DNA of 64,000 bases, taken from positions 186,001-250,000 of the forward strand of contig CP150552.1 in assembly GCA_049487715.1 (NCBI GenBank), in the 5' to 3' direction. This DNA comes from Pycnococcus provasolii. Taxonomy: Eukaryota; Chlorophyta; Pseudoscourfieldiophyceae; Pseudoscourfieldiales. Each line of letters begins with the position of its first letter. Position 1 is the first letter of the stretch. Positions 25,333 to 35,524 of this stretch are shown piece by piece. The notes beneath the pieces were generated by a model. That model was not told where the DNA came from. It made no database searches and saw nothing but the letters and a program-made list of their open reading frames with translations. The translations under genes were made by a program, and so were the position numbers.

Positions 25333-27423
25333 TCACGCACCACCATTCGAGGAGGTCGATGCGCACGACGCGCCGTGCAGCTGATCCAAGTAGTCGTACT
25401 CAGAGCCCGGTTGGCGGCTCAACAACAGCTCAAATTGGCCATTGAAGAGCGTCGGTGGCGCGGAGCCTCCCAAGCTGTCGGCGTCAATGAGGTCGCGAAT
25501 CGGTCGGTGCTCTAAGGCATGCACCTGCACCGCGAGCGTAAGCTCCATCACATCCTTGACGAAGAAAGCACGCTGATGCACGGCGTCGAGCATCTCGCCC
25601 GATCCTTGAAGGTTGTAGTCGGGAGGCTTGGGGCCAGATCCCTTGAACATGCACGCGTCGCTCATCTCGAGCAAAAATGGCACCATCGCAGCCATGTCTG
25701 CGACATTTGACTTGTTGCTCACGAAATCCGTCGAGCCGACCATGAAGTCCACACACCAGTGGTCGAAGCGCCCAATTGGGCCGATGCCATCGCCGCCGCG
25801 CACGATGGACCGCGGCCTTGACCTGTCGGCGCCGTGCTGTTCGTCGATGCGCATCGCAATGGCGTGCGCCGTCAGCGCGAGTGATTCGCGCATGCGCGGA
25901 AGCATCGCTCGTGCGAAAAACGATGCGAGACGGCTATCGTTTGCGTTCGTACGCTTCGCCTCCTCGGCAATAAAATCGCTCACCTGCTGAAAGGTGCGGC
26001 TTTCGAATGACTCGTGCTGGGTGTACCATGCGTTCTCCGACGCCTTTCCTGTGATGTACATGTGCCCGCTGTGGTGATTCCACAGCACGACGAGAGGGTC
26101 GTACGATGCAATCACGAGGTAAACACGCAGGCTCGTCGGCCTATTGTCGAGGAAGAGCGGCGCAATGCGCGCCTGGTACATGATGCGACCACGATGCTCT
26201 TCAAAGTGAATCGTCGCGTCGCCGACGCCCGTGCTGAGCTGCTCGTCCGCGACATCGCCATCCTGCTGCTCGCCGGATGCTATCGCCTCCTCGCACCTCT
26301 TGCGATCCTCTTGTGTCACACCGCTCTCCATCGTAACGCCCTTGCCGATGTGTACGTCGCCCACCTTGCGCGCCCATCCGTTCGCCGGCTGAACTTCGCC
26401 ATTCACGAGCAACTTGCAATCTGCGGCATCGTTGACAAAGTACGTGGGCGGCAGAGCGCCATTCGCGCTTTTGTACGCTTCCCGCACGTGGCACGACCCG
26501 AGGCGATTCACTCGACGCAGCGTTAAGAGTAGGTTATCCTTCTGCGTGAACCACGCATTGCCCGGATGGCGCGCAATCACCTGCTCTCCTGGATGTGTTT
26601 TCGAGAAGATTTCGTTCCAGTTCCATCCACCGCGGATCACCATGGTCGCCTTCGACTTACCCTCGGGGTAGCTGAGCTCGTGCCAGCCGAGGCTTCGCAT
26701 AGCCTCCGCCATCCTGTCCTCCCATATGAAGCGCACTTCGGGGTTCGAAGCTCCTTGGTCGCACCAGAAGGAGCGTTCTTCGGCGATGCGGCGCAGCAGG
26801 TGCTGCTCTCTCGCCCAACGTCGGCACAGAGGCGACGGCAGCTGCCGGTGAAGCTCGTGCGCCTCGCTGCGTGGCTGTCCACCCCAATACGCGCCGTGTA
26901 TTTGCTTGCTGTACTGGGCAGCGTGCACCGCACGATCAGCGATGGTCACGTAGAGGCCTTCGTATGCGCCCGAGTCGTGTCCTTTGTCGTCGAAGTGAGT
27001 CGCTCCCTCCTCCGCGCGTCCGATGGGGTAGAAGCACCCGTCGACATGTTCGCTCGGGGCTGCGAGCGGCGCACCCCCCCTTTCGAATCGCAGGAACCTC
27101 CACGCCGCCCCTCCAAATGCATCGTCGAGTTCCTGCGTCGCGGCGTCTCGCAGGTGCGCGAGCGTGGTTGCTCCGCGAGGCACGGCGACGTAGCTGCGTC
27201 CTGCTCTCGCGACGTCCGTCCACCCTAGCGTTCCGTCGGCGTGTGCGCCGATCGCCACCGGGTCAGGCGTGGGCGTATTCTTTTGTGTTGGCCTGAGTAC
27301 GAGCACGCGCACGTGTTTGCAAGGTGCGAACGAGATCACCTTGCAGGTTATTCCAAAAGGATACGGCGGTCTAAGGCGAGCAAACACGAAAAGAAACAGG
27401 ACAAGAAACAGGCCAAGAAACAT
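25333..27423 (-). CDS. Tubulin-tyrosine-ligase-like ATP-grasp protein with signal anchor
   Basis: About 696 residues from Met 27423, which puts the hydrophobic stretch MFLGLFLVLFLFVFARL at the N-terminus as a signal anchor. The frame is open to 27807, but that leader is low-complexity. In the catalytic part, GNAWFTQKDNLLLTLRRVNR, RIMYQARIAPLFLDNR and SLRVYLVIASYDPLVVLWN parallel the TTL core (the Y-I-x-x-P-L-L...K-F-D-(I/L)-R-x-Y-V segment), with an HMYITGKASENAWYT block like the TTL GxxR/Y region. TTL proteins add tyrosine, Glu or Gly to proteins. A membrane anchor is unusual and suggests a secretory-pathway or organelle substrate (inference). Family confidence is moderate. Confidence 0.6.
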   Translation of the reverse strand: MFLGLFLVLFLFVFARLRPPYPFGITCKVISFAPCKHVRVLVLRPTQKNTPTPDPVAIGAHADGTLGWTDVARAGRSYVAVPRGATTLAHLRDAATQELDDAFGGAAWRFLRFERGGAPLAAPSEHVDGCFYPIGRAEEGATHFDDKGHDSGAYEGLYVTIADRAVHAAQYSKQIHGAYWGGQPRSEAHELHRQLPSPLCRRWAREQHLLRRIAEERSFWCDQGASNPEVRFIWEDRMAEAMRSLGWHELSYPEGKSKATMVIRGGWNWNEIFSKTHPGEQVIARHPGNAWFTQKDNLLLTLRRVNRLGSCHVREAYKSANGALPPTYFVNDAADCKLLVNGEVQPANGWARKVGDVHIGKGVTMESGVTQEDRKRCEEAIASGEQQDGDVADEQLSTGVGDATIHFEEHRGRIMYQARIAPLFLDNRPTSLRVYLVIASYDPLVVLWNHHSGHMYITGKASENAWYTQHESFESRTFQQVSDFIAEEAKRTNANDSRLASFFARAMLPRMRESLALTAHAIAMRIDEQHGADRSRPRSIVRGGDGIGPIGRFDHWCVDFMVGSTDFVSNKSNVADMAAMVPFLLEMSDACMFKGSGPKPPDYNLQGSGEMLDAVHQRAFFVKDVMELTLAVQVHALEHRPIRDLIDADSLGGSAPPTLFNGQFELLLSRQPGSEYDYLDQLHGASCASTSSNGGA

Positions 27424-27964
27424 TTGTGCCCTTTTCCGCTGACGCTGACGCTGACGCGAAGAAGCATTTACGAGAACGGAATCGGAACGCAACCACTTCC
27501 AAGGGAAACTGAAAGTGCTGTGAGTGTGGTCATCATCATCATCACCATCGTCATCGCTCTTCTTCGAGGACCTCAGGTTAAGGGTAAGGCCTGAGAGTGG
27601 ACCTGGACCTGGAAGCCTACCTGGAAGGAGAGAGTACATCCATGGCCGCCACATTTTTCCAAGGAGCCATGGCCGCCGCCACAGTGATAATGAAGAAGAC
27701 ATAGAACTCTTATAGGTGAGGAGACAGGTTAGTGCACCTCCACGAAACCACTTTGGGCATTGCGAGCTCCGGGGAGCCAGAGAGTTTACCCAGATGCCAG
27801 AGGCCAAAGGGCGGGAACTTTACAACTACTGGAAACCCCGAATCCTACTGAAGTTTAGGGGTTTGTTTTGGGTTAGGGCCGCCGCCGCCACCCTTCCTCG
27901 TCTTGTAGTGTTTGTGACTCGTTCTTATTTTTCCCCTTCACTTTCTTGATAGAGTAGCAAGCAT

Positions 27965-30900
27965 ATGCGCAAGCAGGTGGACGCCCGCGTGCGCGCCTTG
28001 ATCGAGGCGTCCGCCGCAGCTGGAACGCGAAGCCTGTTCGTCGTCGTCGGGGACAAGGCGCGCGATGCGGTCGTGCACCTCCACTACATGCAAGCGCGCG
28101 CAGCCGTGCGCGCTCGGCCCACCGTGCTCTGGTGCTACAAATCGGAACTTTATCTGAGCTCGCACAAACGAAAGCGCGCGAAGCAAGTGAAAAAACTAGC
28201 ATCCAAGGGACTCCTGAACACCGCGACGGGAACTCAAATGGACGGAGAGGATCCGTTCGCGCTATTCGTCGCAAGCACGTCCATCAGATACTGCTACTAC
28301 ACAGAAACGCACCGAATTCTCGGTTCCACGTACGGCATGCTCGTCCTGCAGGACTTCGAGTCGCTCACGCCAAACCTGCTCGCACGAACTGTGGAGACGG
28401 TGAGCGGCGGGGGGAGCGTCGTCCTCCTGCTCTCGCGGCTTGACAGCCTAACGCAGCTGTACACCATGGCTATGGACTGTCACGCAAGGTTTCGAACAGA
28501 GGCGTTCGGGTCGCCCGTCGCGCGATTCAACGAGAGGTTCCTGCTCAGCCTCGCGCAGTGCGACAACTGCCTCGTTCTTGACGATGAGCTCAATATGCTC
28601 CCCATATCCGTGAGCGCGCGCGCCGCGCAGATGCCCGGAAAGACGGGCGACAACAGACTTGCTGCCCGCGTCGACGAGTCAGCCAAGGCACGCGAAGCGG
28701 CTCTATCGGACGTCGTCAACAGCCTTGCGGATGCGCCGCCAGCTGGCGAACTTGCTGCGGTGTGCAAAACCGCAGACCAGGCGAACGCACTTGCCAAGCT
28801 GCTTGATGCCGCAAGCGAGAAGACGCGCGCGGCTACTGTGGCGGTGACCGCGGCGCGCGGGCGAGGCAAGAGCGCTAGCCTTGGTTTGGCCATTGCAGGA
28901 GCAATAGCCTTGGGATACAGCAACATTTTCGTTACCGCGCCAAGTCCCGAAAACCTACGCACGCTTTTTCAATTCATTGCTAAAGGTCTCGACGCTCTCG
29001 GCTATGCCGAGCACACGGATTACAGTCTCAGCGAGGCGGCGATGCCGAGCATGAGCGGCGGTGGCGCGAGTGCAACGGCATCAGCAGCCGCGGCGGCGGA
29101 GGCAGCGGCAGATGCGGCGGGGGCTGATGGCTCAGGTGGTGGTGACGGAGGCGGAGGCGATACCGCCGGAGAGGGACACCGCAGCGGCGGGCGGGCGTCG
29201 ACGATGCAGGCATGTGTAATTCGCCTCGACGTGTTTCGCGCACACAGGCAAACGGTGCGCTACGTTGCACCGCAGCATGCAGATCGCATACGCGGTGCGG
29301 CGGAGCTTCTTGTGATTGATGAGGCGGCGGCGATTCCGCTGCCGGTGGTCAAGAGCCTCTTCGGACCGTATTTACTCTTCCTTGCGTCCACAGTAAACGG
29401 CTACGAGGGCACGGGACGAGCGCTGTCCATGAAGTTGCTGGCGCAACTCCGCGAGGCAAGCACGAAGGGCGGCTCTGGTGCACGCGCTCTGACGGAAACA
29501 TCTTTGTCAGAACCCATTCGCTACGCTCCCGGCGACGGCGTGGAAACCTGGCTCAATCGTCTGCTGCTTCTCGACACGGCGGACGCAATCCCACCTGCGC
29601 CAGCTCAGCTGCCACACCCCAGCGAGTGCGAGCTCTGGGAAGTTGATCGAGACACGCTCTTTAGCGGACATCGTGCCGCGGAGGAGGTGCTGCGCCGATG
29701 CTGGTCGCTGTACGTTGCCGCGCATTACCGGAACACACCGAACGACCTGCAGCTTCTTAGCGATGCGCCGGCTCACCGCATCTTCGCACTGCTCGGCCCG
29801 GTGGCGGCGGAGGGCGCCTCCACATTGCCCGACGTACTTTGCGTACTGCAGGTGGCGCTCGAGGGTCGCGTGAGCCGCCAGAGCGCGATGCAGAGCCTGC
29901 GCTCGGGCGTGTCACCGTCTGGCGATATGATCCCGTACACAATCCTCGCGCAATTCCAAGACAGCGGGTTTGCGCAGCTCAGTGGCGCTCGTATCGTTCG
30001 CGTGGCGGTTCATCCAGGCCTTCAGCGCGGAGGCTATGGCAGCCGAGCGGTGGAGCTGCTGAGCCTGTACTGCGCTGGCGACCTGTACGAGGGTCCTGCC
30101 ACCGACAACGGCGGCGGCGATACAGCAACGCTCGCATCCGCGGCATCGCCCGCGGGCCAGGATGTACTACGCAGCGAGCGTCCAGCCCCTCGCCAAGGTC
30201 TTCCTCCGCTGCTGCACCCACTCGCACACCGATCCCCGCCGGGTATCGACGGCGCACCGCTTCATTACGTCGGATGCGCATTCGGACTCAGCCGCGATCT
30301 CCTCTCCTTCTGGCGTCGATCTTCGTTCGAGCCGCTGTACGTGCGTCAAAGCGCTAGCGAGCTAACGGGAGAGCACACGTGCATTGCGGTGCGAGCGCTC
30401 GCCTGCAGCGACCTGGATGGTGGTGGCGACGGCTGGCTCGTTCCCATGCGTGACGACTTCCGCGCGCGTGTTGGCAGCCTTCTGGGTGGAACACTGAAAG
30501 ACCTTTCGTCTGCGCTGGCTCTCAGCCTCGTGGGGCAGCCGGCAATTTCCAACTCAAAAGATGGAAACGATGGCGCGGGTGCACCGTGGAAGCGAGGTGG
30601 GGAGGCACATTTTAGCGCCCGCGACCTCGCGAGGCTCCGGCAGTACGCGAGCAGCCTTGCGGACCGTCACCTAATCCTCGACCTCGTGCCTGCGCTCGCG
30701 CGCATGTACTTTGGAGGTGAGTTTGGGGATGCACACGTGAGTGTGGGCCAAGCGGCTCTGCTCGTCGCGGTGGGACTTCAGATGAGACCTATCGAGGATG
30801 CGGCTGAGGAGCTCGCCCTACCCGTCGGTCAGGCGATGGCCCTGTTCAACAAGACGATACGGAGATTTCACGGCGTTCTTCGCGAACGCATGGAATCGCG

Positions 30901-31234
30901 CGTGGCTAAGGACATGGGCTTCGTGCGCACCTTGCCGGGCGGCGAGACGGATGATGTCGACGCGAAAGCGCCCGCGGCCGGTGATGTCGGCGCTGACGGG
31001 AGACGGCAACTATCGGCGTATCAGCGTCGTACTCTCGGTACTGCGGAGGAGATCGAGGCGCAGGGACTTGGCGTTCCCGAGAGTGCCGCTGCGCACCTCG
31101 CCTCGAGCGGCGTTGTGCCACGTGTTGGTGGACTCGTTAGCGTGCCACGAGACGAGGCGAAGGCGAAGAAGCGCTCTGCGGCAGCTGAGGGCTCGAGCGA
31201 GAAGAAGCGCAAAAAGAAAGAGAAAAAGAAATGA
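27965..31234 (+). CDS. NAT10: RNA cytidine acetyltransferase (NAT10/Kre33/TmcA family)
   Basis: 1089 residues. It makes N4-acetylcytidine in 18S rRNA and tRNAs, using acetyl-CoA and ATP, in the nucleolus. The start matches the family N-terminus (KQVDARVRALIE, RSLFVVVGDKARD, PTVLWCYKSEL). Walker A is ARGRGKSASLG (~297), Walker B VIDEAAAIPLP (~450), and the GNAT acetyl-CoA loop VHPGLQRGGYGSRA is near 682. The LARTVETVSGGG block (~140) is diagnostic. A Gly/Ala-rich insertion (~365-415) and another at ~705-735 are extra relative to human NAT10 (about 1025 aa). The Lys-rich tail is a probable nucleolar signal. No intron is seen. It is divergent from the TTL-like gene and convergent with PRP28 (15 bp apart). 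Confidence 0.95.
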   Translation: MRKQVDARVRALIEASAAAGTRSLFVVVGDKARDAVVHLHYMQARAAVRARPTVLWCYKSELYLSSHKRKRAKQVKKLASKGLLNTATGTQMDGEDPFALFVASTSIRYCYYTETHRILGSTYGMLVLQDFESLTPNLLARTVETVSGGGSVVLLLSRLDSLTQLYTMAMDCHARFRTEAFGSPVARFNERFLLSLAQCDNCLVLDDELNMLPISVSARAAQMPGKTGDNRLAARVDESAKAREAALSDVVNSLADAPPAGELAAVCKTADQANALAKLLDAASEKTRAATVAVTAARGRGKSASLGLAIAGAIALGYSNIFVTAPSPENLRTLFQFIAKGLDALGYAEHTDYSLSEAAMPSMSGGGASATASAAAAAEAAADAAGADGSGGGDGGGGDTAGEGHRSGGRASTMQACVIRLDVFRAHRQTVRYVAPQHADRIRGAAELLVIDEAAAIPLPVVKSLFGPYLLFLASTVNGYEGTGRALSMKLLAQLREASTKGGSGARALTETSLSEPIRYAPGDGVETWLNRLLLLDTADAIPPAPAQLPHPSECELWEVDRDTLFSGHRAAEEVLRRCWSLYVAAHYRNTPNDLQLLSDAPAHRIFALLGPVAAEGASTLPDVLCVLQVALEGRVSRQSAMQSLRSGVSPSGDMIPYTILAQFQDSGFAQLSGARIVRVAVHPGLQRGGYGSRAVELLSLYCAGDLYEGPATDNGGGDTATLASAASPAGQDVLRSERPAPRQGLPPLLHPLAHRSPPGIDGAPLHYVGCAFGLSRDLLSFWRRSSFEPLYVRQSASELTGEHTCIAVRALACSDLDGGGDGWLVPMRDDFRARVGSLLGGTLKDLSSALALSLVGQPAISNSKDGNDGAGAPWKRGGEAHFSARDLARLRQYASSLADRHLILDLVPALARMYFGGEFGDAHVSVGQAALLVAVGLQMRPIEDAAEELALPVGQAMALFNKTIRRFHGVLRERMESRVAKDMGFVRTLPGGETDDVDAKAPAAGDVGADGRRQLSAYQRRTLGTAEEIEAQGLGVPESAAAHLASSGVVPRVGGLVSVPRDEAKAKKRSAAAEGSSEKKRKKKEKKK

Positions 31235-31249
31235 ATAGTAATTTTACTT

Positions 31250-33469
31250 TTAGTCGAAAATCATATCTTGGGGACCGGCATCACGTCCATGCGGCTTGGG
31301 CTTACGCCGTGCCGCGTCATGCCTTTCCAGCCAGTTTGGCACGGTCTGCTGATTTTCGACGAGCAGCTTTTTGAGGTCATAGTACACGTGGGTGTCAGAT
31401 GGGCCAAGGAAAGTCACAGCGGTACCACTCTTTCCTGCACGCCCCGTTCGCCCGATGCGATGCGTGTAAGTCTCGATGTCGTTAGCCATGTTGTAGTTCA
31501 CAACCAGGCTCACATTCGGCACATCGATGCCACGCGCCACCACGTCCGTGCCGACCAGCACGTTTGCCTTCTTGTCACGGAAGCGCTGTAGGCTCTCCGT
31601 GCGCACGTCCTGCGACTTGCCACTGTGCAGCACGACGGCGCGAAAGAATGGATTTTGGTCAAGAGCGCGCGCGACGGATTCGATATTCTTCTTGTGGTTG
31701 ACAAAGACCACCGCCTGCAGGTTGCCACTCGGATCCCTTTGGCGCCCGATGTATTGATTCAGCGTATCGATGAGCTGAGCATTGCGCTGCGTCTCATTCC
31801 TGTCCACTTGCTTAACAACCTGCGTGATGAGCTCCGCCACCCTGCCCGTATCTCCAATGTTCACAACGCTCGGGCGGCGAAGGTATTTACGCGCCAGGCG
31901 CTCCACCTGCGGTGGCATCGTTGCGCTGAACATGTGCGTCGTTCGCAGAACTCGAGACGTGTCGTCCTGCCCCTCGTCTTCCGCCTTCATGCTCGACGAA
32001 GGCAGTGCGTCGAGCACCGCCATCACCTGCGGTTCGAATCCCATGTCAATCATGCGATCCGCCTCGTCGAGCACGACGTAGTTGCACTGGTTCAGCACGG
32101 CGTAGCGTCTGTCGAGGCAGTCAGCCATGCGTCCTGGCGTGGCGATGATAACCTCGCAACCATTGCGCAGGTGGTACCCCTGGTCCTCGATGCTCACCCC
32201 GCCGACAATCGGCACGACTCGGTAATCCATGGCACGCGCGAATCTCTGCGCCTCCACGTCAATCTGCTGCACGAGTTCGCGCGTTGGTGCCATCACGATG
32301 GCGTACGGTCCCTCCGCCTCGATGTCCGGATTTCCACGCATCTTTGGGCACTTGCTATGGATGTACGCGAGCATGGGCAGCACGAACGCCGCCGTCTTTC
32401 CGGATCCCGTCTGCGCCAGCCCGAGTACGTCACGTCCCACGAGACCTAGTGGAATGGTGGCACGCTGGATCGGCGAAGGCTGGTGGTAGCCCACCTCCTT
32501 GAGCGTGTTAAGCAGCGTGGGCGGCAGGCCATGCTGCAGCGCCTCGCTCCAGTCGCGGAGAGGGTTGACAGGACGTCCTCCAGTTTTGAACTGTATGCTG
32601 AAATCCTCGAGAAAAATGCGCCAGTCGCGCTCCTTCATGTCCTCGAGACTCTTGGTCGACCAGTGCGACGCAGACGGTCCTGACGACTCTTGCAGGTCAT
32701 AGCGAGAAGACGATGCACCACCACCACCACCACCACCACCACCTGCACCTTGACGAGCATCCGTTCTCGGCGGGCTTCTGCTTCTGCTTCTGTCTCTATG
32801 TCCATCGCGACGGCGGTTGTCGAATCGCCGGTCTCGTTCTCTTTCCCGTCGTTGGTCTCTTACAGGGTTAGGGTCCCGTCGTTTGTCGTCGTCTCCGTAG
32901 TCTGGTCGTCTCCTGGGTTCGTCGTGTCGTGCTCTGCCGCCGCGTTGGTCGTGTGGTCTGCTTTGCGTTTGTCCCGGTTCGATGTTTCCCGCGAGTCGTC
33001 CTCGTCCGAACATGAGTCGTGCTTCGTGAGGGTTGGCGTACAGCGCGTTTGCCCCTTTCGTCGTATCTTCGCTTTCGTCCCAGTCAAACTTGAATCGAAA
33101 CTTGTCGGATGGCTTTCTGGATCTTTTCTGTACTTTTTCGCCCAGGTACTGCTGTCTAAGAGCCTGTGCATCGATCGAAGAGACGTGCGGCGTGTACGTC
33201 GGCTCCCTCTCCCTCTCTCCCCTTGAATGCTGCTGCTGCTGCTGCTGCTGATGACCACCACCACCAGCAGAACCACCACCACCACCACCACCATGACCAC
33301 CACCACCACCACCACCACCATGACCACCACCACCACCACCACCAGCAGCATCAACCGTTTTCATTCTTCTTTCCAGAGCTAACTTCTCACGCTGCTTCTT
33401 AGAAAGATATTGAACGACAGGCTTGGATGCAGCTTCAGGAGCATCCGAAGCGCGAGCGGGCATGGGCAT
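31250..33469 (-). CDS. PRP28: DEAD-box splicing helicase PRP28/DDX23
   Basis: 739 residues. PRP28 remodels U1/U6 at the 5' splice site during spliceosome activation. The N-terminal half is low complexity: a Gly/His/Gln run (~40-85, coded by GGT/CAG repeats), an RS/RD-rich stretch (~180-250) and another Gly run. The PRP28-specific linker MKERDWRIFLEDFSIQFKTGG precedes the helicase core. Motifs: AQTGSGKT (~350), PTRELVQQ, DEAD (~468) followed by RMIDMGFE, SAT (~515), ARGIDVPNV and HRIGRTGRAG (~677). The C-terminus is short. Two Met codons (33469, 33463) are possible starts. The gene implies an active spliceosome although introns are rare here. Its stop is only 15 bp from the NAT10 stop. Confidence 0.94.
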   Translation of the reverse strand: MPMPARASDAPEAASKPVVQYLSKKQREKLALERRMKTVDAAGGGGGGGHGGGGGGGGHGGGGGGGSAGGGGHQQQQQQQHSRGEREREPTYTPHVSSIDAQALRQQYLGEKVQKRSRKPSDKFRFKFDWDESEDTTKGANALYANPHEARLMFGRGRLAGNIEPGQTQSRPHDQRGGRARHDEPRRRPDYGDDDKRRDPNPVRDQRRERERDRRFDNRRRDGHRDRSRSRSPPRTDARQGAGGGGGGGGGASSSRYDLQESSGPSASHWSTKSLEDMKERDWRIFLEDFSIQFKTGGRPVNPLRDWSEALQHGLPPTLLNTLKEVGYHQPSPIQRATIPLGLVGRDVLGLAQTGSGKTAAFVLPMLAYIHSKCPKMRGNPDIEAEGPYAIVMAPTRELVQQIDVEAQRFARAMDYRVVPIVGGVSIEDQGYHLRNGCEVIIATPGRMADCLDRRYAVLNQCNYVVLDEADRMIDMGFEPQVMAVLDALPSSSMKAEDEGQDDTSRVLRTTHMFSATMPPQVERLARKYLRRPSVVNIGDTGRVAELITQVVKQVDRNETQRNAQLIDTLNQYIGRQRDPSGNLQAVVFVNHKKNIESVARALDQNPFFRAVVLHSGKSQDVRTESLQRFRDKKANVLVGTDVVARGIDVPNVSLVVNYNMANDIETYTHRIGRTGRAGKSGTAVTFLGPSDTHVYYDLKKLLVENQQTVPNWLERHDAARRKPKPHGRDAGPQDMIFD

Positions 33470-33573
33470 GCTTGCTTGGGAACGAGTATGGCGTAATGGC
33501 GGCTTATCGTACCGGGTAGTGCAAATGCGGGGGAAGAGAAAAAGCCAAAAAGTTAAAAAGGAGAAATGTTTAA

Positions 33574-33605
33574 AACCCTAACCCTAACCCTAACCCTAAC
33601 CCTAA
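33574..33605. repeat. AAACCCTAA telo-box-like array in a divergent promoter
   Basis: Five CCCTAA units preceded by AAAA, lying between the PRP28 and TMEM53-like start codons. The array is about 105 bp from the first and 145 bp from the second. Confidence 0.85.
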
Positions 33606-33749
33606 TTGCCGAGAGAACACGAAACCCCCCTCGAGGAATCATCGAATCCTCCCTTCTGATTAGGGGTTTGATGAGGGGTGTTGGCATGCCCTTATACGAA
33701 ACTTGTTTTTTAGGTTGGTACAAGGTGTCCTTACAAGTCCCCAATAGTG

Positions 33750-34574
33750 ATGGCGTGCGATCCCGCCCCTGATGGTGGTGATGGTGGTGACGGTGATGCC
33801 CGTCCTGTTCATTCATGTCAACGTGACGGTTCTCAGAATCTCGTTCTTCTCATGGGGTGGTACGGCTGTCATATGCGACACCTCAGCAAGTACTGTGAAG
33901 TGTTGGAGAAGATTTCAAATGGCAAGTCAAATGCCAAGTCAAATCGCAAGTCACCACTTGTCATCACGCCTCACGTGTGTCCCGGCTACGCGGTGTTCTT
34001 TCCGTTTCGAGTGTTTCGAATCAAATACGCTCGCCAGATGCTTGCAATGGTCACTTCGTTCCTAAACGAGCACCCAAATAACACGTGGACATTCTACGGA
34101 TTCTCAAACGGCGCGGCGTTCGTATACAGGGAAATTATTGAGCTGCTCTTTGACAAAAATAACACGGGCAAGTACGAACTCGCGAGAAGGCAACTCAAGA
34201 GTGTCATCTATGACTCAGCGCCGTGCTACATGCACATCAGCACGGGACTAACTGCAATCACAGAAGGTGTCAAGAGTACGCCGCTCAAAGCGCTCGTGGG
34301 CGCGCTGTTCCTCTTGATGGTGCCGTTTAACATTGGAAAACCAAAGGCGTTCTGGCGGGCCTTGCAAGAAGACGCGACGAGATGTCCGCAACTCTTCCTC
34401 TTCAGCGACGTGGACCACCTGTGTGACGCAGAGCACATCAAGCGCCTCGTCGACACAAGGAGAAAACTTGGCGTGGACGTGACGGCGAAAAACTTCGGAC
34501 AAACGAAACACGTGCAGCACCTACGCGAGGCGCCGGAGGAGTACCAGGCTGCTCTTGAGAAGTTTCTTCTGTAA
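33750..34574 (+). CDS. TMEM53-like DUF829 alpha/beta-hydrolase-fold protein
   Basis: 274 residues. LVLLMGWYGCHMRHLSKYCEV matches the family opening (G-W-x-G-x-x-R-x-L-x-K-Y). The nucleophile-elbow-like GFSNGA has Ser119; SVIYDSAPCY, LFSDVDHLCD and NFGQTKHVQHLRE supply candidate acid and His residues. DUF829/TMEM53 proteins sit at the nuclear envelope or ER in animals and their chemistry is unknown. A hydrophobic segment (ALVGALFLLMVPFNIG, ~190-205) may be membrane-associated. The frame allows GTG at 33747, but ATG 33750 is the natural start. It shares a promoter region with divergent PRP28 and converges on the next gene (12-bp gap). Confidence 0.8.
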   Translation: MACDPAPDGGDGGDGDARPVHSCQRDGSQNLVLLMGWYGCHMRHLSKYCEVLEKISNGKSNAKSNRKSPLVITPHVCPGYAVFFPFRVFRIKYARQMLAMVTSFLNEHPNNTWTFYGFSNGAAFVYREIIELLFDKNNTGKYELARRQLKSVIYDSAPCYMHISTGLTAITEGVKSTPLKALVGALFLLMVPFNIGKPKAFWRALQEDATRCPQLFLFSDVDHLCDAEHIKRLVDTRRKLGVDVTAKNFGQTKHVQHLREAPEEYQAALEKFLL

Positions 34575-34586
34575 AATTATTAGTAA

Positions 34587-35291
34587 CTATTTCGTGACGT
34601 GAACGACGTTGTCGTACTCAACAAGCTGTACACTCTCCGTCAATTCTTCCAGCTTCTTGCTGAATTCGGCGACGTGCGGCGTCTGCTTGTGCGCATCGTA
34701 GTCGGCAGCCTTTGCCCACGTCTCGACGAAGCGTACAGTCACGTCGTCGGTGAACTGGGGAGGTAGGTCACCACCCGGCATGAAGACGGTGAAGCGCAGC
34801 GCGCCTGGCTCAGCTTCCATCTGCCTAAGGCCGTGCGCCTTGAGCGCCTCGAGCAACTCCGTCGCCTTTGCGGCGTCTTTCGCCTTCGCAGTCACATAGA
34901 TGGCGTGGCCGCTGTTTACGCCGCTGGTCGACTTTTCCAGGTGCATGCACGCGCCACGGAACCCGCCGGCGTAGTCCGTGATATTGCCGGTCAGCAGGAG
35001 ACTGCTGAGCTCGGGCATGAGGTCTTTGTTCGCTCGCTCGACGTGCTCCCCGTCGTGGTATGCGTCGCGGTTGTCGAACATGGCCAGCCAGCAGATTTTG
35101 TTATCCGTGAGCTCGGGCGGTCCCTTGCACGCGGTTCCGAGGATTGTGATGAACGGCGACCTCGCTTCGAGTTTTATCTGCAATGCCGCATCTTTCTCAA
35201 ATAGCAGGCGCGCTGCTGGGATAGACGAGACAGACACAGAGAGCACAGCGGCAAACCTACCTAATGACCATGAAACATGGATGGCTGACAT
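34587..35291 (-). CDS. Tandem ABM-domain (antibiotic biosynthesis monooxygenase-like) protein
   Basis: 234 residues. The C-terminal half is a clear ferredoxin-like ABM domain: GHAIYVTAKAKDAAKATELLEALK, EPGALRFTVFMP, TVRFVETWAKAADYDAHK and H-V-A-E-F-S-K-K-L. The N-terminal half looks like a diverged copy with an analogous DNRDAYHDGEHVERANKDL helix. ABM proteins act as cofactor-free monooxygenases, haem-degrading enzymes or dimeric stress proteins; substrate cannot be inferred. The first ~30 residues (Ser/Val/Ala-rich, Arg-containing) may be a transit peptide. A GTAGGT sequence near the start could be a splice donor, so the first exon is uncertain. Confidence 0.7.
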   Translation of the reverse strand: MSAIHVSWSLGRFAAVLSVSVSSIPAARLLFEKDAALQIKLEARSPFITILGTACKGPPELTDNKICWLAMFDNRDAYHDGEHVERANKDLMPELSSLLLTGNITDYAGGFRGACMHLEKSTSGVNSGHAIYVTAKAKDAAKATELLEALKAHGLRQMEAEPGALRFTVFMPGGDLPPQFTDDVTVRFVETWAKAADYDAHKQTPHVAEFSKKLEELTESVQLVEYDNVVHVTK

Positions 35292-35524
35292 GTCAAAAAC
35301 AAAATACTTCGAGGTACATAGGTAAAAGGCAAGAAATGAGAATGCCTGTGAGGTCCAGGTCCAGGGGATCCCCCTCTGGTCTGAACCACGTTACGAATCC
35401 ATCCCCTGGAGGTGGAGGGTTCGGCGCGTTCACCAATCAGCCTTGCACCCCGGGGTATGTTTCCCCATCGGTTGGTTTAGATCACAATCTTCAACGTGCA
35501 AGGTGAAGGGAAGGGAAGTCCACC

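Noticed and set aside
27424-27807. Longer N-terminus for the TTL-like protein
   Set aside because: Low-complexity Trp/Arg/Pro and poly-Asp sequence without family similarity; the signal anchor is better placed at Met 27423.
32025-32045. GGTTCGAATCC B-box-like word
   Set aside because: It lies inside the PRP28 coding sequence and has no tRNA fold.
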